A DNA stretch of 64,000 bases. Source: Harmonia axyridis (Eukaryota; Arthropoda; Insecta; Coleoptera; Coccinellidae). Positions 10,656 to 23,689 of the stretch are shown here, in pieces. Position numbers and translations under genes: made by a program. The first letter of the stretch is position 1. Each line of letters starts with the position of its first letter. Location of the stretch: NCBI RefSeq assembly GCF_914767665.1, contig NC_059502.1, positions 8,742,001-8,806,000 on the forward strand, read 5' to 3'. Below the pieces are notes generated by a model. The model searched no databases and had not been told where the DNA came from. It saw nothing but the letters and a program-made list of their open reading frames with translations.

Positions 10656-13421
10656 AAAACTTTATCATCATATAACATCACCACAATGAACATTTCTAGC
10701 AAATGATCTTTAAAAAATGCTTAATTTTCCTGGATCTTCGTGAATTTTGTGAAAAAAATTTATTGATATTATTGTAGTTGTCTACGATGTTTTTCACCGC
10801 TCTCTACTAATTCAGACAAATATTCTTTCTCTCTAAAAAGACTTAACTGAAATCTAAAGATTAAATTGCGCCAACAACCGAATTTCGATTGGAGTGACCG
10901 TAAACGTTCTCACCGGAGTTCACGGGATGAAAGAAGCCGAAACTTTGGTTTTCGTTCCGACAAAACGCATATGGGAATTCAAAAACGTAGAAGGCACCTT
11001 GGCAATACGGAATATCTACCTTGTATGTAATTGCTGCAGAGCAAATCATAAATGCTTGGTTCGTTGATATTCGCAGTTGTTTTTCAGGACGAAATTGTTC
11101 AAGTGTCTTTGTTTCGCTCTTTACGATGAGAACCAGCATCTCGTTCATCGCGAAATTGGTGGAAAAAACAATAAATTGTCGAGAGGAATCTCTGTGGGTA
11201 TTTCTGGAATATTTTCAGATGAACTGCAGAAATTTATTCTTCAGATGTTTGCACAATTGTATCTAACTCGAGAAGCCTCAATGATGTGCATCATTCCCAT
11301 TCAATTCTCAGCAAATTATTTTTCATTTTAGCAAAAGAATACAAGAAAATTTTCAAAGTTTTATTTGTTGTTTTGAACAAAAATTTCACGGCCTTCTTTA
11401 ATATTTCAGCGTTTCAATTGAGGTCCACATTCTACACTAAACAAATACCTAGGTAATTTTTTATGGTGACTCCTATTTATTGAGGATGCTATAAATTCTC
11501 AACATTTTTACAATAAGCACTTAGTCTGCAAAAAGGTGTAATCAGCCACCTACCATTTCTTTCGAATATATACCTTTTGGCAATGTTCTATATTACCACC
11601 TTGAATATATGAGTTTATTATTTTCAATAATAAAACTTTCGAATCGTTTGAAGAAAAAACCCTCCTTGAACTTGTTTCCGTTGACGCTATTTGGAATTCA
11701 AAAAATCCCAAAAATAGAATAAAACAACCCACGACAGCTATTTGCATATAATTTGTTTGACAAATCAGTTGTGATATTGAATTGATCCTCCAAGCTTGTT
11801 ATTGTGATCCAAGGCTTTTAAGGCAAAAAATCAAGGACTAAAATTTTGAAAAATTCAAATTAAAAGAATAATACACTAGGAAGAATCAAACAATCAAATT
11901 TCAAAACCTGTAATGGTATTATTGTACTGAAAATAAAAAATACTTTTTGTCGAAAGGCTCAAGAAGCGAATAAGATAAATGTAATGAATAGAAAAGTTTC
12001 TACTCAAAATAGATATAAGAAAAATAAACAAACCTAGATGTATAAAGAAGCTTATTGTGATAATGTGATTTATTTTTGTGTTTCTGTGTCCGTCTTTACT
12101 GATGTATTTTGTTTTTATTCTTTTTGTTTCATTTGTGCATTGGTTGATTTTTTTGTGGGTTTGTATTACTTATTGAATCTTCAATAATTATTGTATTATA
12201 TATTTCTTATTGTTTCCACTTTTAGGAGAATAGTTATTTATAATGCAGGAGCAGAAGGCTTTGATATTATTCTACGAATTCAACGAGTGTTATAATGAGC
12301 CTTTTGTACGAGTATTATACATTATTTTCTCCAATTCACTGAATTTTAATTATTCTTCAATTTCCTAAGTATGACCTCATCTGTATTTGGGGATCACCTA
12401 TCAATAGGAAGGGTTTGAACATCCCGTCAATTGAAGTTCTGTATCCCATAACAAATAAACAAAAAAATCAAAGAAAACAACTCGCAGTCGTAAAAAAAGT
12501 GAAATGTCAAGTTCATATTAATATTTCAACTCCATTCATTAGGTTTCAAACTAAAAACCAGATGTCTGTAGTGTCATACGTCATACTACGTATGCCTAGC
12601 ATCAAACGACTCTATCCAACGCTCAGCATCTTACGAAACCACTAGTTGCACCTTCACCGAATAGTAGGCGATGAATTTCTCCTTTAAACTCGCCTCCTAC
12701 GATGCCCATCAGCCCACACAGCCCTCACATCACAACAATATTCCACATATTCTACTATTATAAGGTACACACAAGGTTCCTAGTACCCACGTGTTGATGT
12801 TTCGTCAACGAGCCAGAGAAAGAAGCTGTCCTGCCGGACAGAGACGGAAGGGTTACAGTTGGCTTTGCTGGTTGGTACTCCAAACGTCAAATTAATTCAT
12901 AGAATACAGTTACTGGTGAGGAACCATTCGAGTGCACATCTGGTCGCGTACGACGCTATTGACTATGCCGCGATTTGTACTGGTCATAGAAGCTGGTACC
13001 TGGAACTGTGTTCATAGCTGGTTCTTTTCCAGATATGAATATATTATGTGAGAACGAGAGGTAATTAGTATTTTCGCGAAAATGATTAATTTCAATGTTA
13101 TTTTTATGTTTTTACTTGAAATCTGGCCTGAATATTTCCTCCAAAAGACACATATTTGTAACATATCGTTTATCAATTCAGATATTGATCACATCCAACG
13201 CTGCTTGGTCTCAAGATCATAGAAACGAAAGTTCTTCTTTTTCAAAACTATTATGCCTCCTTTGTCTGAAGAATTGAACTAATAGTTATATAGGGTGTAG
13301 AGTGGACACAATACGGTAATTGTTCTTTCTCTTCGACACCTATACCGAAGTCGACATGCTTCAAATCTTCATTCTGGCAAGAGATAAATGATCATTTTTA
13401 TATTTTCTGTCTGACGTTAAC
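10656..13421. other. Unassigned; weakly coding-like patch at 10861-11330
   Basis: Most of this stretch shows nothing. Around 10861-11330 there are overlapping open frames on both strands (95 codons minus, 81 and 84 codons plus). An Arg/Ser-rich plus frame (FDWSDRKRSHRSSRDERS) lies at the start. I could not match it to a known gag or host protein. Around 12780-13010 base composition is more balanced but no long frame exists. Confidence 0.3.
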
Positions 13422-13795
13422 TAGGATTCACAGCTTGCCGTGATTTTCAAGCAACTCGGCTTGAGCTTGACTTGATTTCAAGTTAAGCTCAAGTCAGGTA
13501 GTAGTTTTCAATCTCAAGTCAAGTCAAGTATTTATTTATCAAGTACTTGAATCATATCAAGCTACTTGATTTTTAGCAGTTTTATTGTGTAGTGTTACAT
13601 CCATAAAAAATGATGGAATGAGAAGGAACCTTGCAAAAGAAACTTTTATTTATCAAACTTATTGTATAAAAGAACCGAAAATATCAACTCTTTTGAAAGA
13701 GAAACATGAATTAAATCACTATAAACCATAACAAAATTAATAATAATGAATAAATTAAGTTCCTCAATATTGAAAAACCTTTTTTTTCTGTGACG

Positions 13796-14380
13796 GGAAA
13801 AAAATTTGACATTTTATCTCTGTTGACAGGTAACAAAATATGACTTTTCACGAAATTACTTTTTTCCCCGGGAAAAAAGTGAGTACTTTTTTCCCGGATA
13901 TATATTTATCTACATATAGGTAAAGGAATAATAATAATTCGACCACACTATTGATGGCTTTTGTTGTTGTGCCAATTCCGAAAAATAAGCCAATAACACT
14001 GTCTCCGAGCAAGAACTGCATGTCTTTTTCATTTTCCATTACATAAATCTTGAATACGCGGTTTCGTAAATTTTCCGCGATTTAACTGGCAATAATTTTC
14101 GTGACGCTACTTGCCCTGCTTCTTTCAACTCCAGTGGAGTCAGAGAAAACTCAGAATCAGACATTTTTTAACTTTATATTATTCAACAAAATAACTACTA
14201 AACAATTATTACTGAGTTCGCAATTTTTGAAACAAATCACAAAATTAAATTGACAGATATTTGATTACTTTGAAGTTTCCCTTAGCAACGCAGGTCTATT
14301 TGCAGCTTACTGTGTCTCCCTCCGCTTCGCGTCGGGAGACAACATAACCTCGAGCTAAAATCTAATACTTTTTTCCCTTG
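13796..14380 (-). mobile_element. Hairpin-bearing Crypton-like mini-element, family 2
   Basis: Read on the minus strand, GGGAAAAAAGTA (14367 region) is followed by a hairpin with GTCTCCC/GGGAGAC arms at 14308-14338. A leader follows, then an ATG at 14164 opening a tyrosine-recombinase-like N-terminal peptide. At the far end GGGAAAAAAGTA recurs twice around a perfect 23-bp palindrome at 13858-13880. The architecture matches families at 15971-16447 and 61622-63411. Exact boundaries are inferred from the shared GGGAAAAAAG words. Confidence 0.5.
13910..14164 (-). pseudogene. Crypton-type tyrosine recombinase, N-terminal fragment
   Basis: From ATG at 14164 the minus strand reads MSDSEFSLTPLELKEAGQ, then LLPVKSRKIYETAYSRFM. 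A TAA stop follows where the frame should continue, and then, in the same frame, SETVLLAYFSELAQQQKPS and VWSNYYY. The pattern LLPxKSRxxYexaYxxFxxW followed by sExVLLaYFsEL and WSxYS is what I know from the N-terminal (core-binding) domain of Crypton-like tyrosine recombinases in animals. No catalytic R...H-R-Y domain follows before the element ends. It is 84 residues with one internal stop, a remnant without the catalytic half. Confidence 0.55.
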
Positions 14381-14924
14381 TATAATAAATAACTATTTTT
14401 ATATCATAATTCTCCATCCAGGACTATAAGACACATTAGGCATTTTATAGATTTGTCGCGTGACCTATTGCGGGTTTTTGTAAGAGCAGCTCTGAAAAAT
14501 TGTCTCTCAACAGGAGCTGAAGATGGTGGCGTTGATAAAAATCCTTGGCCGTTTTGGCCAAGTTTGGAAAGATATTTCTGAAACTATCTAAATCTACCAA
14601 TAGATTTCATAGAAATGTGAGAAAACTACTGAAAAATCACACTGGCGAATGCTTCAGTCTCTCGGCGCTCGAAAAATCCTCTTTTTAGTCTAAGCGCGCA
14701 CGAGATTACAGAAATAAATACCGTGCGACACGTGCATATCGAGCTCAAGTAATATCAAGTAGCTTGATATCAAGTCAAGCAATGAATATCTAAAATCAAG
14801 TCAAATCAAGCTCAAGTATGTAATTTTTCACGAGTTTGATTTTCAAGTCGAGCAGTTTGTTAAAATGTCAAGCTACTTGGCTTTATAAATCCCTATCCCT
14901 ACTAAGAAGTGAAAAAAAAATTTT

Positions 14925-14990
14925 TTTTTATTCAACTTTATTCGTCAACATAGTCACCTTCAAAACGGTACATTTACTTGGGATTTGCTA
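14925..14990 (-). mobile_element. Mariner 3' end relic
   Basis: The minus strand reads a decayed KCTVLKGDYVDE-stop, corresponding to the conserved LEGDYVDE C-terminus of mariner transposases. The upstream part is unrecognisable. The same end recurs near 25130 and 53150. Confidence 0.6.
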
Positions 14991-15493
14991 TTTATAACAC
15001 CCAAAAAGTTTTAACTACCTTTTCAATAAAACCATAAACTTGTTCATGGAATCTTTATCACTGTTTAACGTCATTTCGACAACAATGTTTTCATCTGTAG
15101 AAACTAAAGGTAACTAAATCGAACTGGTAACAAAAACTACATATTTTCTAAGACACGACGCATAATCCAATCCTCCACATCTACAACAAATTTTCCCACC
15201 AACCCAACACATGTTATAACTCCTTCCAACATTCAAATCTCTTCGGCGGAGTGCTTTCAGGGCGAAATTGATAACATCCATTAGCGTTATATCGCGACAA
15301 GATTCCAGCATGAGACTTTAATTCCCATTCTGACTTATCGAAAACCAACAGTACATTCCAAAGCCGACTAATCCAACAAGTCTTATACTACTAAAATTCG
15401 AATTTAATTCCCAGATACTCGACACACGAAGCTTGAGGCTATTTGTTTGCCGGCCTGAAAAAGACAGATAAAAATCTCGTCTGGACATAGTCG

Positions 15494-15633
15494 ATGGTTC
15501 GGGCTCTTCTCCCTCCGTGGTCTTGGCATAACTGGGAATCCGAACAGGCCATGACGACCATAAAACAAAACGCGAACGGCCTTAAGAACAACACGGAGAT
15601 GGCGCGGATGTTCAAGGCAAAAGAGTGTTGGTG
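15494..15633 (+). other. Candidate short exon in a GC-rich patch
   Basis: An ATG at 15494 opens a 47-codon frame (ends ...MARMFKAKECWW, TGA at 15635). A consensus splice donor, GTGAGT, starts at 15634. Composition is clearly less AT-rich than the surroundings (about 15480-15670). On the opposite strand there are open frames of 84 and 80 codons and a good acceptor-like TCTGTCTTTTTCAG near 15451. No homology is recognised for either strand, so coding status is undecided. Confidence 0.2.
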
Positions 15634-15970
15634 GTGAGTGTTCGCGAGGGTTTTCCAAGGGAACAGCTCAAATAGTCTCAAATGATTACTTTCGACTCAC
15701 TCATAAAGTAGTCGAAGTCAAAAACACTGCAAAATTGGCTTATTATTTCCTCGTGAAATAATTAAAATAAAAAAAAAAGTTTACAAAAAACATGGATTCA
15801 AGATGCCGCCCCAAGAAACACATTTCAAGACCTGTAAGTTAATGGCAATAATAAATAATCAAAAAGAACACAGTTACCCATATCAGCATTGTTCAATGGC
15901 TGAATCCTGCTTCAGAGCGTCTTGAAAATTCATGAAAATAGCGAAATAATAAAAATTACTCTCTCTATTT

Positions 15971-16447
15971 CAGTATTGTAATGAGTTTATTACAGTACTA
16001 AAAACAGTGCTGTACTGAACTCATTACAGCATTGTTTTCAGTTATATTTTTCGTATTGTGGTTGTCTACGCTGACTTCCAATCCTATCGAATTTCAACAC
16101 ACGTCAATTGTCAATATAATATAATTTGGATATAGTAAAATGATTTGCAATATTATTCGCAATTTCTCTCAATTCTGTTGGTGTTGAATCGATTTCGTCA
16201 GACATAATTCATGAATTTAATGCAAAATTATAAATTATTTCAAAATTCGAAACGTACGATTCAAATTCAAATTCCGTAATCTGTCAATTTTTCAATACCA
16301 AAAGTCACTAGGACGTATAATTTCAATTTTTCATGGAATTTCGACAATATTCCACAAAACTTGACTAAAATAGAGAAAAGATCGTCTAAAACTCGTTGCA
16401 GAAGGCAATTCCAACACTCATGAGTTGGTGTTGGCCCATTCTGCAAC
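15971..16447 (-). mobile_element. Hairpin-bearing Crypton-like mini-element, family 3
   Basis: On the minus strand a 53-bp hairpin (16395-16447, arms GTTGCAGAA/TTCTGCAAC with an inner CCAACAC/GTGTTGG pairing) precedes an ATG at 16205. The frame begins MSDEIDSTPTELREIANNI, closely parallel to the starts of families 1 and 2. At the other side is a second inverted repeat of about 29-bp arms (15971-16034, TGTAATGAGTT/AACTCATTACA). Ends are taken at the two hairpins. Confidence 0.45.
16104..16205 (-). pseudogene. N-terminal fragment of a Crypton-like ORF
   Basis: The frame has 33 codons, MSDEIDSTPTELREIANNI onward, then loses resemblance and stops. It shares the pattern M-S/D-acidic-(x)n-TP-x-E-hydrophobic-R-x-x-A-x-N with the starts at 14164 and about 63104. 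Too short to be functional. Recognition depends on comparison with the other two families. Confidence 0.4.
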
Positions 16448-17758
16448 TTCTTTTAGAATACTTATACTGTTCCCTCCCTACAGTTTTATTTTTTTTTGTA
16501 TTCTCATTTTTTTATGTACTAACAGGTCGTTTCGGAGCTTAAAATATATTCATAATTAGCGCTTAGTTACCTACGTAATTAACAGATGAAGCGTGAAATA
16601 AGTTGTTAACAAAGATCAGTTCTGTACGTTCAGGATTCACGTTTTAGAATACCTATATTCAATATAGCCACAAATATCTCGGAGAGATTTTGACAAAGAT
16701 CGAACCGACAATAAGATTTAATAACTTGAGAACCATTAAACATTAAATATATTCTATTCTATTATAAAGCCTTGTGTTGAAGAACCCAAAGTAAATATCT
16801 ATTTTCAACAAAAATCTAATCGATATTCTTGGAATCCCAATAATTCCCACAATGCCCGATTACAATCTAAAAAAAATATCGCAGAATCCCATCGTCTTAA
16901 ACTGCTACACCAATGTGGAGCATAACATTACACAGCCCCCTTTGTAAACACGAATTTCTCGGATGGAAACAAGCTCGGTCATACATGTTTTTCACTTTGA
17001 TTCGCCATCAAAAAACAATGCTATCTGGTCCAGAACATCGTTATTTTAAATCTTCACATTAGTCAGAAGACATGCGGGCAACAAGGGAACATCTATACTT
17101 GTGTGTATAAGCGAGGCGGTCAAAATATCGTAGAATTGGAAATTCAGATTATTGGCGTATATTTATGGGGCGAGAAGACTTTTAGAGCCCATTGAAGGCC
17201 CATTTCGGAAGGTGTTTTGAGTTTGCCGATAGCGTTTTTCGCCTACATCGATGGGTGGTTGGAGATAGTAGAGGTTGTTGGCGAAAATTCGGGTTTTAGA
17301 TCGCAGATAACGGTGTGTAAGAATGATTTGGTGTTTTTGCAGCTTCTGTAATAGGAGTTTTGACGATTGGTTTGGTTCTTTCGAGGATTTTCGACACTGT
17401 TGCGTCTCCAATGTTTGTTTTCTTGTTTGGAGAAAAAGAAATTGGAATTTCAAAACTAGAGGATTTTTACAATTTAAGGAAAAAATTGTTTTTAGCTGAA
17501 TCACTCCTATATAACTCCTACACATAAAAATAAACATAAAGTTTGTACAATTTTTATGGTAATGCCTAAAATATCAGTGGAATAGTTGATATTCGTTGAA
17601 TTTTTGTAGCAGACTTCAAAATAAACAAAAAATCAAGTAAAAAGTAATAGCATCCTGCTGAGCATGTTATAAGCACTACTGGACAGACAATAAGTAGATT
17701 CGTTCGGTTAAATATTCCTACCGTTACTGATAATTAATAAACCTACAAGATACAAGTA
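16448..17758. other. No recognisable feature
   Basis: AT-rich DNA. A 124-codon minus frame at 17163-17537 has no recognisable motif. Nothing else is seen. Confidence 0.4.
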
Positions 17759-17883
17759 TACACTGTGTCCGTAAAGTATGGAACAAATTAATTTTTAGCT
17801 GAACAGATCATTTTAAGAAATAATCCTGAAACACGTCGATTTTGATTTTAATGTACCGTATTTTAAAATAATAATCTAATATA

Positions 17884-18550
17884 CAGGGTGAATTACTTTT
17901 TAGTAATGACGTCACCGTCATTTTTTAAATGGAACACCCCCATTTTGTCTCAATTTTCCGATTACTCTAGCTGAACTGATTCCAAAAATGTATCACATGT
18001 TGATTCCAATTGGTACAGGGTGGACAAAATACAATAGTTTTGTGTGTGCTCATGAAGTAACGCGTAACATTCTTTATTAGTTTGATGAACAATATTATCA
18101 GAAATACTTATTGTCTAGCGGCAATTGCTTTGAATTTAACACCTTGGAGTTTGTTACATATTCAGATTAATAAAAATGTATAAAAATAAGAAATAATTTC
18201 TTTCATATTCTGTCTGCTAGACCACAAGTACCAAAAATGTTTGGAAACAGCTCATTTTGATTAATCTAAAAATGTAACAAACTACAGGGTGTTACATTCA
18301 AACCAATTTCCGCTAGACAAAAAGTATTTTTGATAATATTGATAATTTAAGTAATAAAGAATGTTACGCGTTACTTCATGAGCACACACAAAACTGTTAT
18401 ATTTTTGTCCACCTTGTACCAATTGGAATCAACATGTGATAAATTTTTGGAAGCAGCTCAGCTAGAGTAATTGGAAAATTGAGACAAAATGGAGGTGTTC
18501 CATTAAAAAAAATTGACGGTGACTTCATTACTCGTAAATAATTCACCCTG
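17884..18550. mobile_element. Palindromic foldback element (inner), nested
   Basis: The element begins CAGGGTGAATTA and ends TAATTCACCCTG, with TA on both sides. The arms stay complementary for roughly 300 bp, for example TGACGTCACCGTCA/TTGACGGTGACTTCA, AACATGTGATA and GAGCACACACAAAACTG. A short unpaired centre lies near 18190-18250. It is 667 bp, has no ORF, and is inserted in the middle of the outer element. Confidence 0.88.
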
Positions 18551-18577
18551 TATAATAATAATAATAATAATAATAAA
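18551..18577. repeat. (TAA)n microsatellite
   Basis: About eight TAA units adjoin the inner palindrome. The sequence after it (AAAGGTCTTTATTCCTTCAG) could be the reverse-oriented tail of a non-LTR element, but this is not established. Confidence 0.8.
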
Positions 18578-18856
18578 GGTCTTTATTCCTTCAGTTACAG
18601 TTTACAAATATCATATCACAGAAAAAAAAAACAAGCTAGGAAAGGCGAGATTCAGTTCACTTATATATACGTATATTAGATTATTATTTTAAAAATATTA
18701 GATTATATTATTTATATATATATATTATTATATTAGATTATTATTTTAAAATACGGTAAATTACAATAAAAAATCGACGTGTTTCAGGATTATTTCTCAA
18801 AATGATCTGTTTAGCTAAAAATGAATTTGTTCCATACATTACGGGCACAGTGTATA

Positions 18857-21800
18857 GGTGAACCTTCAAAGCTCGCCTATTGAGTTGGAACGCACATTAT
18901 CACATACTGGAGTGCCCTCAACGTTGCGAATGCTTCAGGGAACTCATACACGTAATATTATTTTTCATTCTACCTGCAATAGTTTTTGACAATTTTCAGA
19001 AATTCATATCTCCCCCGATAATAAAATCAAAGTCATTATTATTCATTGAACGGTATGTCCAAAATCTAGTAGTTTCCAAGTAACAAATTCAAATTTGTTT
19101 CAATTCGATTTAATACCCTTCAATGCTCCGCTGGCCGCTTGTACTCAAGCACCTGACACCCCTAGTCCAAATTAATTATCCATCCAATTACCTCCCCAAT
19201 CAGATATAAACCTTCACTCAAGCGTAAAAGCAAAATATCAAGGCCTCAATAACCCTCTCAACATCGATCAACTCCATTCGGCATTCCTGGTACCCAAGAT
19301 ACCATAATAACGAGATGGCAAGAATACACCAACCACTTCAGAAATGTAAAACATCCACCCAAAGTCATTTCTATGTTTCAAGCCGAGGTATTTATAATAG
19401 CAATCCACCTGCCATAACAAAAACAAAGCGGGTCTACCTGTCTGGTACTTCAGTCCTTTATGGTTCTCAAAAGGGAATGAGATGTGGGTTATATAATCTT
19501 CGGATGGATGCTGTGGTGTCGGTATCTCCCCATCGCGTCAGGTACGACTGGGATTAGAGTCGGCCAACTGGACAAAGGAGAGAGTGGGGTTCTTCAGGGT
19601 TCAGTGTTTGTCTGGGCCGTTGTTTTACAGGGACACTTACGCTAATTGTTCGAAGTAGGGATAGAAGTTAAGTGCTTAGGCGCCTTCTTTGTTGGGATTT
19701 TTAGGCTTCTTGTTCTTTTCGTCCTTGGCGGGGATATAAGAGGGTTTTTGGCGTATCGATTTCTCCGAGGTGAAATATACCTAATTTGAATATCACTAGG
19801 GGATTGTTAAGTGAAGTGGCCTTGAGTTTTCGAGAAGAATAGAGTGTGTTTACTGAAATGCAATATTAGACAAAAGTATTCTTAAATAAGAATATTGGTT
19901 CCAAGTTGTTCAACATTAATACATAAATTATTGCCTGAGTCTTGACTTTTGTGATGCTTAAAACAATTTTTGCACGATAATCTAATTTTTTTCGTGATAT
20001 GAAAAAATCAACTTCTATCTAATTACTGACAAGTCAAAAGTAATATTTATAATAGAGATAATATTTCTGCTACATCAGTTTCGTTGAATACCAATTGTGT
20101 TAATGCAAAAAGGCATTTCCATAAACATTTGCAGTTAGTTTGACGCTGATAATGATGTCCAAATTTTCTTATTTTAGTTCTTAATTTTATTTGATTTTTA
20201 TGAAAATGTTGCTATGTAATTTTGCCATCGGAAATGACTTCACTGATACCTTTGACCTAGAAACCAATGACTTTCAGTCTCAAAAATATATCATGAATGA
20301 TCCAAAAAGCTGAACAGTGTATACAAAATATTTGAGCCTCTGAAATTTCTTAGTTTTATTTCCATTTTTACAGAAATTATAAAAGCTGATCCTTCATCTG
20401 GGAAACTAAAATGACGGAAAGAAAAGAGGCAGATTAAACATAAAAATATTTAAGAAAACACATATTTATTTTGAATTTTAGATTTGTCGAATATTAGTTC
20501 GATTGCTGTTGAAACTTTCCTTTGAATTCGACGAACCTATCAGGATCGGTGGGTGTACTGTGACAATATTGTTATGTTACACATACGTTACGATTTATGT
20601 CATCGGCATTGTATAGCAAATGATTATTTCACTCATGTATTGTCGTAAATTTCGTAGAGAACAACAACAATAAAATGGAGAACACAAAACCGAATAAATA
20701 TATCGTTTTCTCCTTGGAACTGTTGGCAGACGTAATTATATGTTTGTTTATTTCGTTCACTTAGTTTCCTTGGATTTCGTTAGGATGAATAAAAATTATA
20801 GTTTCTGCCAACGTTCGCAAAAAAAGTTACCATCATTACATTTCCAAATCTGGAAGTTGTTTTTTTCTCATGACAATAAACTATGAAACGTTTGTAAGCG
20901 TATTAATATTCTTCCTTGAATTAATTCGGCAACCAATCTAAGATGACATTTTCAGCAGTTCCGCACTTCTGAACATCAACATCACTACCCATTTCAAAAA
21001 ATAATATGTATATACCAAGGGTTGAACGCACATTCCGAGACTTCAAGGTTTGAAGACGTCAATTTACATCGTCGTCGTCCGAAAAAGCATCGCTGTTTTC
21101 TACTAGATACACAATGTAAAATTTTATGAGATCAAAAAGATAAAAACCTTCGTGTCGAATTCAAAGTGTAGTTTTATGATCATTCGATAAATTCAAATAT
21201 TTTTTAAATGATGAAAGAAGATCGTATTAGATCCGAAAGGAACTGACCTTTTCTGGTAGTTGTAGAACATTGGCGTTTATCGAAAATTCCTTTTATTGTA
21301 GAAACAACAATGTTTTAAGGCGTTCATGAATACAAATCGCCATCTGAAGATTTTCCAAATGGGTTCATATCATCGCCGTAAAATATTTGGAATACATTTC
21401 AATAAATTGTTTCCGTTACTATGTATAGTATGGTCAAAAAGGAGATACGTAGCTATATCAGCTAGGTGGGCGCCTAATATCAGTTCCCTAAACTGACTGA
21501 ACATAAACCGCAACCGATACAAATGGGATATAACTTCTTGTTGCTGTATTTTTCGATCTAGGTGGGTGGTTCTATGAAATTTTCTATTTGCCCACGCAGA
21601 ATTTGGAAGCGAACGTTTTTTCTACTCAATTCGAAAGTTCTAGGAATATTTTTATGGTCGATATAAAATCGATTCTCTAGAAGAGCGATTTGCAAGATTG
21701 CTATCTTCATATGAGTGAATTTTGCTTGTTCTTAAAAGAGGACTCGATATCGAATAGTAGGTATGCTTAATATCTTTTGCGTGACATAATACACTGGATA

Positions 21801-22834
21801 AAAAGAAAGATGACCTAATTTTTTTCAACTCTACGCATTTTTGATGATGATTTTTTCACAGGGTAATTTTAAAGTAAACGTAGGTAAACCTTGCTTAACC
21901 GAATGACTCTCAATAATGGAAGTAGTAATGGTAAATATTTCCTAGAAAATAAAATTATTACTTGTAGGTAAATATTTTGTTATCTCTATTATTTATTCGT
22001 GAAATTTTCATAGTTGAAAAGTCAAGAATGGTTAGTTTTAGTGCAACTCATGCAGAAATAAAATTGCTAAGTCACTCGTCTATCAAAAATGTAGATTAAT
22101 CAGGAATATTGAGATTTTCATGGAAAATATCCAATTTTTGGGCTCCAAATATACATATACCAACTTTCTGATCTACATTTTTTGTATATATGTACAGGGT
22201 TTTCCTTTAAATCTGGACCACATATAGCTATATATAGTTCTGTGGCCATCAAGGGTGTAATTAGCGTGAAAATAACTATGTAAGGTCCAGGTCATTCTTA
22301 AAGTTATGGTTTAATTAGATAAAACATCACTTTAGAAACAAATCTCCCTAAGACCAATATTTCTGGGTTTCTCTCATATGAATTTTTTATCATTCGATGA
22401 AAATCCTACGCTACGAAAAAGTCTTATTCAAGTTAGAATTACTGGGTAGGTAATCTAGTTCATCATCTCGAATCTTGAAAAGTCTACAGTATCTAACCTA
22501 GAAAGTGTATGTCATGTCAGCTGTCCCAAACAGACATACCAAAACACCCCACCAAAAATACGCATAGTTAATTTTTCTGAGAATATTCATTTCTGACCGG
22601 ATACTAGCTCTAAGATCCACATCCCATACAAAAAAAAATAAAAAAAAAAGATCTTCAACTTACTTCAGGATCTACGATCCAATCTGACAGTTAACCTCCA
22701 CACCCTAAGCCCAGATGTAAGATCTGTCACTGTCACAACACTCAAAACGTCTACCACAACCTCAACACCGGAACTTCTTCCTCAAAGCAATCCCGGAAGA
22801 TACCAAAACAACAATTCCCGATATCCCAGCTTCC
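18857..22834. other. Long stretch without recognisable features
   Basis: About 4 kb in which I find no gene or repeat structure. The plus frame 19315-19557 (80 codons) is unassigned. A CAGGGTTTTCC word near 22195 resembles transposon ends seen elsewhere but has no partner. Confidence 0.4.
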
Positions 22835-23110
22835 CTATTCGTTTTCACGGCGTTCAAGATGGCCAGAATCTTCTGGTATCGCGGTGAAACTGGCCCCCAG
22901 ATATCTCGGATCAAGGCAGAGCCGTAGACATGTGGGCAGGCATCTTGTTCGAAGAACAGAACAACGTTCAGGTAAAGGTGGGCAAGTTGAAAACTTTCGA
23001 TTCCGACGTGTGTGTGTGTGATGTAAACATTGAGGTGTCTCAGAGAGCGACTGCCATTGTTGCGATGGTAATGAGGTCAAAGTTTGGTTTTAGGTGGACT
23101 GTACGGAATA
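22835..23110. other. GC-richer patch with a possible exon edge
   Basis: Open frames of 81 (minus) and 63 (plus) codons overlap here. The plus frame MWAGILFEEQNNVQ ends at 22971 in TTCAG followed by GTAAAG, a good splice donor, and CCCCCAG just upstream is a possible acceptor. No homology is recognised. A (GT)6 run is at 23009-23020. Confidence 0.2.
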
Positions 23111-23689
23111 TCAATTGTTGAGATATGTGTGGAATATGAACGCCGTTAGTTCGATTGAGGTTTTTTACATTTTTGGTTGTATGGTCATTAGGGATTTTGT
23201 AAGAGGGAGAGTAAGAGTTATTGCAGACCTTAATTCACACTTCGAGAAGTAGAGATGAGATGAAATAAATGATCGCAAACAGCCATTAGTGGAAAAGCAT
23301 TGCAAAAAGAAGATTTTCGATGTAAAACCTTCGGATCAGGAAAAAAATGAACCTTATTTTGAATTTTTCGGATTGTGTAGAATCTGAAAATCGAACGAAA
23401 AAATTAGTGATCATCATATCATAAACCTCAGCACAAATTCTGTCTCCACGTAAAGGTAAAGTGATTGGTTTGTGTATTTGTTTACAGAATAAGCTGACAT
23501 AAATATATTGGAGTGCTTTTTCTTCATCCAAACAAAATCTTTTCCTTCCTTCCTCTTCACCAAAAGTTGATGACGTATATATTATAATTAAATCTGAAAA
23601 CAGAGAGAAAAAGGAAGGAGTAATTAATGTAAGTTTTCATTATATTAATTTGAAATTAGCGTTCTAAAAAAGAATCTGAAACTGAATAG

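Larger units (their letters stand above)
13422..14896. mobile_element. Probable hAT-like non-autonomous element with CTTGA subterminal repeats
   Basis: Both ends are packed with CAAGT/ACTTG motifs in opposite orientation: CGGCTTGAGCTTGACTTGAT on the left (13452 on), and TCAAGCTACTTGGCTTTATA then AATCCCTA on the right (to 14896). The outer ends read TAGGATTCA and, reversed, TAGGGATTTA. Dense subterminal repeats are typical of hAT elements. I do not see a clean 8-bp target duplication, so the class is tentative. A second element (13796-14380) lies inside it. Confidence 0.5.
17759..18854. mobile_element. Long-TIR palindromic DNA element (outer), TA-flanked
   Basis: The left end TACACTGTGTCCGTAAAGTA is mirrored by TACATTACGGGCACAGTGTA on the right, each next to a TA. 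The arms match over about 125 bp (17759-17882 against about 18728-18854), for example AAACACGTCGAT/ATCGACGTGTTT and CCGTATTTTAAAATAATAAT. The centre is occupied by another palindromic element (17884-18550), a TAA microsatellite and AT-rich DNA. No transposase is present. It is a non-autonomous element probably mobilised by a Tc1/mariner-type enzyme (inference from TA). Confidence 0.85.

Noticed and set aside
10861..11330. LTR-retrotransposon gag (zinc-knuckle region)
   Set aside because: The Arg/Ser-rich frame and scattered Cys were suggestive, but no proper CCHC knuckle could be read in one frame.
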